In this document: positions 61,420 through 64,000 of the stretch, piece by piece | How the letters are laid out: each line of letters starts with the position of its first letter | Numbering within the stretch: the stretch's first letter is position 1 | Source of the DNA: Ralstonia sp. RRA | GTDB lineage: Bacteria; Pseudomonadota; Gammaproteobacteria; Burkholderiales; Burkholderiaceae | Assembly (NCBI RefSeq): GCF_037023145.1 | Contig: NZ_CP146094.1 | Span: forward strand, 186,001 to 250,000 | Direction: 5' to 3' | Length of the DNA stretch: 64,000 nt | Notes under the pieces: model-generated | The model's input: only the letters and a program-made list of their open reading frames with translations | Databases searched by the model: none | Told to the model about the DNA's origin: nothing | Position numbers and translations under genes: made by a program

Positions 61420-63597
61420 CTACGTGCCAAACGACGATTCGATGAAGGCATCGACCTCTCGGTACTGGCGGGCAATGTCGGCGACCGAGTAGATGCCCGT
61501 CGTGCTGATCGACGCGTGCCCCAGGAACTGGCGCGCGGTTTCCAACGCCATCCCGCCGGCCACGGCGTGCGAGCCGAACGTATGGCGCAGCCAGTGTGTG
61601 GTTGCCCGCGAGAACGCGTCTGCGAATTCGGGCGCTTCCAGGTGAGCGGCGGCCGCAGCATTGTCGAAAAAGCGCTTCACCGCGTTGTACAGCTTGGCCA
61701 GCGTGACGGCCTTCTCGGTACGGTCCGCGGGCACGACGGCCTCTGCACCTGCCGGCTTCAGACGCTTGAGTTGCAGTTCGCGCTTGTCCTGCAGTGCCGG
61801 GATGAGCGGCGTGCCGGCCGGGCAGGCCTGCGGATCCGCCGGCAGACCGCGGTAGACCAGGTACGCGGACAGCGCCTGCAGCAGGCGCGGCGACAGTGGG
61901 ATGAAGCGTTCCTTGCCGCCCTTGCCGATCACCCGTAGGACCGTGATGGTGCCCAGCTCGGGCCCCGCGTACGTGCGGGTGATGTGCCCGGTGCGCGCGC
62001 CGGCCAGCTCTGCCCGGCGCAAACCGGTGCCATAGGCGAAGGTCAGGATGAAGCGAATGCGCTGGGTGGCGGGCGTCTCCGCTGGCAAGCCGCGCAAGAA
62101 GCGCATGGCGAACTGCCATTCGTCGTGGGTGAGACTGCGTTCGGTATGGATGCGGCTGGTGACGGTCTCCGGCTCCGCTGGCGTGCCATCCTCGGCCAGG
62201 CGCATCTGCCGCGAAAGGCGCACCTCTGCAAACGGGTTGAAGTCGAGGTAGTGGGCGCGCGTGAGCGACTCGCACAGGCTCTTGAGCGCCTGCAGGGCCA
62301 GGTCGCGGCTCTTGTAGCCCAAGCCCTTGCGAAACGGCCGCCACAGCGGGTGCGAGCGCGCTTCGACCCGCTCCATGATCCAGGTCGACGTCGGGGTCGG
62401 TGCCGGCAGGAAGGTGTTCACGTACTCGTTGCAGTCCGCGATCGACAGGCTAGAGAGCGCCTTGCCCTTCTGCAGGACGGCCCACAGCAGCAGCCGCTCG
62501 GCCTCGGTGCGGTAGCGCGCCAGCGTGTTGGCGTTGCCGGCGTACTTGCCTAGCCACCAGAGGATCGCCGCCTTGTCGTCGTGCGCCTCGGTCTTGTTGC
62601 GCGAGTCCAGGTCGCGGTTGGTGCCGAGGCTGCCGTCCAGCGCGCGTGGCAGCACGAAGTACTCCAACGGCGCGACCGACGTCGACGGCGCGCGCTCCAG
62701 CACCACCGGCTGGCCCCAGCGCGGCGGGCGGGCCAGGGCGGTCGGCGCCACCGGCATGCCGAGCGCCTGCCCATTGGCTTCCAGCCAGGCGGTGATGCGG
62801 CCGGCACCCTTTTCGCCGAGGCGCGGCACGTTGCGGTACCAGCGGTAGCCGGCCGCATTGACGGCCTGCACCAGACCTCGGAGGGTGTTGAGGCCGACGT
62901 CGGCGAGCTTGAGAGCGATCGACACGTCGAACCAGCCCAGCACGTGGTGCTCGGGCTTGGGCACTTCCACCAGCAGGCGCTCCAACTCCGCCAGCGCGAC
63001 CAGTTGCTTGGCGCGCAACCGGGCGTTGCGTTCCTGCCGGCGGCGCACCGCGGCCTCGGCCGGATCCTCGCTCTCGCCGCCGGCGGGAAACTCGGCCGTA
63101 AAGAGCTCGAGCAGCTCGGCCTCGGTGTAGAACCCGTCCGGGTCGCGTTCGGCGGCGAAGTCGTCCAGCGACGGCGCTTGCCGCTTGGGCTGGGCACCGG
63201 GCGTGACTGGCGCCGCCTCCAGCGGCGCGATCGCGGCCGGGCGGATCTTCAGGAGGCGCGCGGTGGCGAAATCCTTGTGCTTGCGGGCGGCCGCGACCAA
63301 CTCGTCGAGCAGCCAGCGCTGGGTGCGGCGCGCGCGCGGCGTGTCGCGCCCGAAATCCAGGTAGCGGTCGGCCGCGTCAGCGAGGTCCAGCCCCTCCAGG
63401 TAGGTGCGGAAGAACGCAATGTGGTGCAGGCCGATGCGCCGTCGCTCCGGGGCCGCTCGGGCAGCGGCCGGTGCCTGGCCATCAGCAGGCGCTGCCGGCG
63501 TGGCCACCTCGCGAAAGGTCACGTCCTCGACCGTCGCGTCGGCGGGCAGGGCGCCCGGGCGGTTGGCGGTGGTCTCGCGGTCGTCGTTCGTCGGCAT
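61420..63597 (-). CDS. Tyrosine recombinase/integrase with long N-terminal region (DUF3701-like)
   Basis: 725 residues if the ATG at 63597 is used (a TTG at 63690 would add 31). Catalytic C-terminal domain: TGLRRAEL (Arg), GKGGKERFIPL (Lys), HWLRHTFGSH (His-x-x-Arg), QFLGHASISTT (His), GIYSVADI (Tyr). The ~250-residue part before it is SAM-like core binding. The N-terminal ~270 residues include WFDVSIALKLADVGLNTLRG and a DUF3701-type helix-hairpin region (YRWYRNVPRLGEKGAGRIT). Codon use is far more GC-rich than in the other genes, a sign of separate origin. Might resolve dimers or integrate the plasmid. Confidence 0.88.
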   Translation of the reverse strand: MPTNDDRETTANRPGALPADATVEDVTFREVATPAAPADGQAPAAARAAPERRRIGLHHIAFFRTYLEGLDLADAADRYLDFGRDTPRARRTQRWLLDELVAAARKHKDFATARLLKIRPAAIAPLEAAPVTPGAQPKRQAPSLDDFAAERDPDGFYTEAELLELFTAEFPAGGESEDPAEAAVRRRQERNARLRAKQLVALAELERLLVEVPKPEHHVLGWFDVSIALKLADVGLNTLRGLVQAVNAAGYRWYRNVPRLGEKGAGRITAWLEANGQALGMPVAPTALARPPRWGQPVVLERAPSTSVAPLEYFVLPRALDGSLGTNRDLDSRNKTEAHDDKAAILWWLGKYAGNANTLARYRTEAERLLLWAVLQKGKALSSLSIADCNEYVNTFLPAPTPTSTWIMERVEARSHPLWRPFRKGLGYKSRDLALQALKSLCESLTRAHYLDFNPFAEVRLSRQMRLAEDGTPAEPETVTSRIHTERSLTHDEWQFAMRFLRGLPAETPATQRIRFILTFAYGTGLRRAELAGARTGHITRTYAGPELGTITVLRVIGKGGKERFIPLSPRLLQALSAYLVYRGLPADPQACPAGTPLIPALQDKRELQLKRLKPAGAEAVVPADRTEKAVTLAKLYNAVKRFFDNAAAAAHLEAPEFADAFSRATTHWLRHTFGSHAVAGGMALETARQFLGHASISTTGIYSVADIARQYREVDAFIESSFGT

Positions 63598-63753
63598 GCG
63601 GGTTCGCTGTGGGTCGGTCTGGGGGTGTTCGTGGCGCCGACCCCGCTCGGCCGGCGCCGGCTCGGACCGGTGCGGGGCCTTGCTGGCCAAGGGCTGGCGG
63701 CCGGGGAGGGTGAGGCGCGTTCAAAAACAGCCTAACTTCACGTATTTTGTGAA

Positions 63754-63781
63754 GGGGTACATAGTAACACCTATGTATCCC
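63754..63781. other. 11-6-11 inverted repeat, possible recombinase core site
   Basis: Arms GGGGTACATAG (63754-63764) and CTATGTATCCC (63771-63781), 10 of 11 complementary, flank TAACAC. This is the geometry of dif/loxP-like tyrosine recombinase sites. A second palindrome TTCAC-(7 nt)-GTGAA abuts at 63737-63753. Only ~155 bp upstream of the integrase ATG at 63597, so an operator for that gene is the alternative. Confidence 0.5.
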
Positions 63782-64000
63782 TTGGTTTCACCCTAAAAAA
63801 TTGCGCCCTCGCGCAATCAAGTCCACAGCAATGCGGTTGACGAAGGGAAAGTCGCACGCGGAGTCCTTGAAATACAGTCTAGGCGCTCGGTGGCTGCTAT
63901 ACCAAGGACACCTTGTGGAGGCAGCGGCTCGACCCGTGCATTCAATCCTCTTCCCGTTGCCCGGAAGGGCAGGGGAGTGGTGGTTGAGAAAATGCGACCG
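63782..64000. other. Window end without a supported gene
   Basis: 219 bp with no open frame of note; I see only an isolated TTTCACCC at ~63786. GC drops again here relative to the integrase gene. Confidence 0.35.

Noticed and set aside
61208..62344. Minus-strand 378-codon frame inside the integrase region
   Set aside because: Shadow of the GC-rich integrase gene in another frame; Arg/Ala/His-rich with no domain, while the integrase frame has all catalytic motifs.
62581..63735. Plus-strand 384-codon frame antisense to the integrase
   Set aside because: GC-rich DNA leaves long antisense frames open by chance; no motif, no ribosome site, and the integrase frame is convincing.

Overview
The window reads as part of a large conjugative plasmid from a Burkholderiales bacterium (Ralstonia/Cupriavidus/Burkholderia type). 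This rests on protein style, moderately high GC, a complete VirB-type type IV secretion system with a MobH relaxase, two iteron replicons of different families, a ParA/ParB system with a parS array, and a tyrosine integrase. No rRNA, tRNA, CRISPR array or resistance/metabolic cargo was seen. All family assignments come from reading motifs and have not been checked against a database.

1-21606 (minus strand) is the transfer region. In transcription order it holds an FlhD-like/FlhC-like activator pair, a P-loop ATPase, the MobH relaxase, the TraD coupling protein, an unknown protein, a DUF4400 membrane protein, VirB11, VirB2, VirB3, VirB4, two VirB5 paralogues, VirB6, two small proteins and a membrane-anchored tandem AAA+ ATPase. 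A terminator follows, then VirB8, VirB9, VirB10 and a VirB9/OmpA-like lipoprotein that runs off the left edge. A divergent CI/LexA-like repressor (21994-22674) faces the activator genes. This recalls the SetR/SetCD switch of SXT-type elements, but the repressor appears to lack the self-cleavage dyad.

22622-39020 (minus strand) is a nucleic-acid maintenance region: a zinc-finger/Toprim primase, a CobT-like VWA protein, a DUF3150-like protein, a divergent ribonucleotide-reductase-like protein, class Ia NrdB and NrdA, a small unknown protein, SSB, an OB-like membrane protein, a CobS-like MoxR ATPase and small unknowns. Many of these genes carry, about 25-35 nt before the start codon, a repeated leader with tandem CCC...GGGG elements, usually forming a hairpin whose outer base pairs co-vary between copies. 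Nine copies occur in the window. This is the best candidate here for an undescribed (or STAXI-like) RNA element.

39620-50257 is mixed: an unknown protein and a UvrD-like helicase, small membrane proteins, a TraB/Lnt-like nitrilase-fold membrane protein, a bactofilin, a proline-rich membrane protein, a Gp3/RDF-like zinc protein, two unknowns, a RecE-like nuclease and a Tat-exported DUF882 peptidase-like protein.

50445-63781 holds replication and stability functions. A Rep_3-type initiator with iterons is cleanly split by an IS3-family insertion that left a 4-bp target duplication. Next come a seven-copy parS-like array (an eighth copy lies inside parB), parA/parB, small genes, a second initiator (RepA, PF04796-like) with about 20 iterons and two DnaA-box-like sites, and finally a GC-rich tyrosine integrase with an 11-6-11 inverted repeat just upstream. 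With the Rep_3 gene broken, the RepA replicon is the likely working origin.
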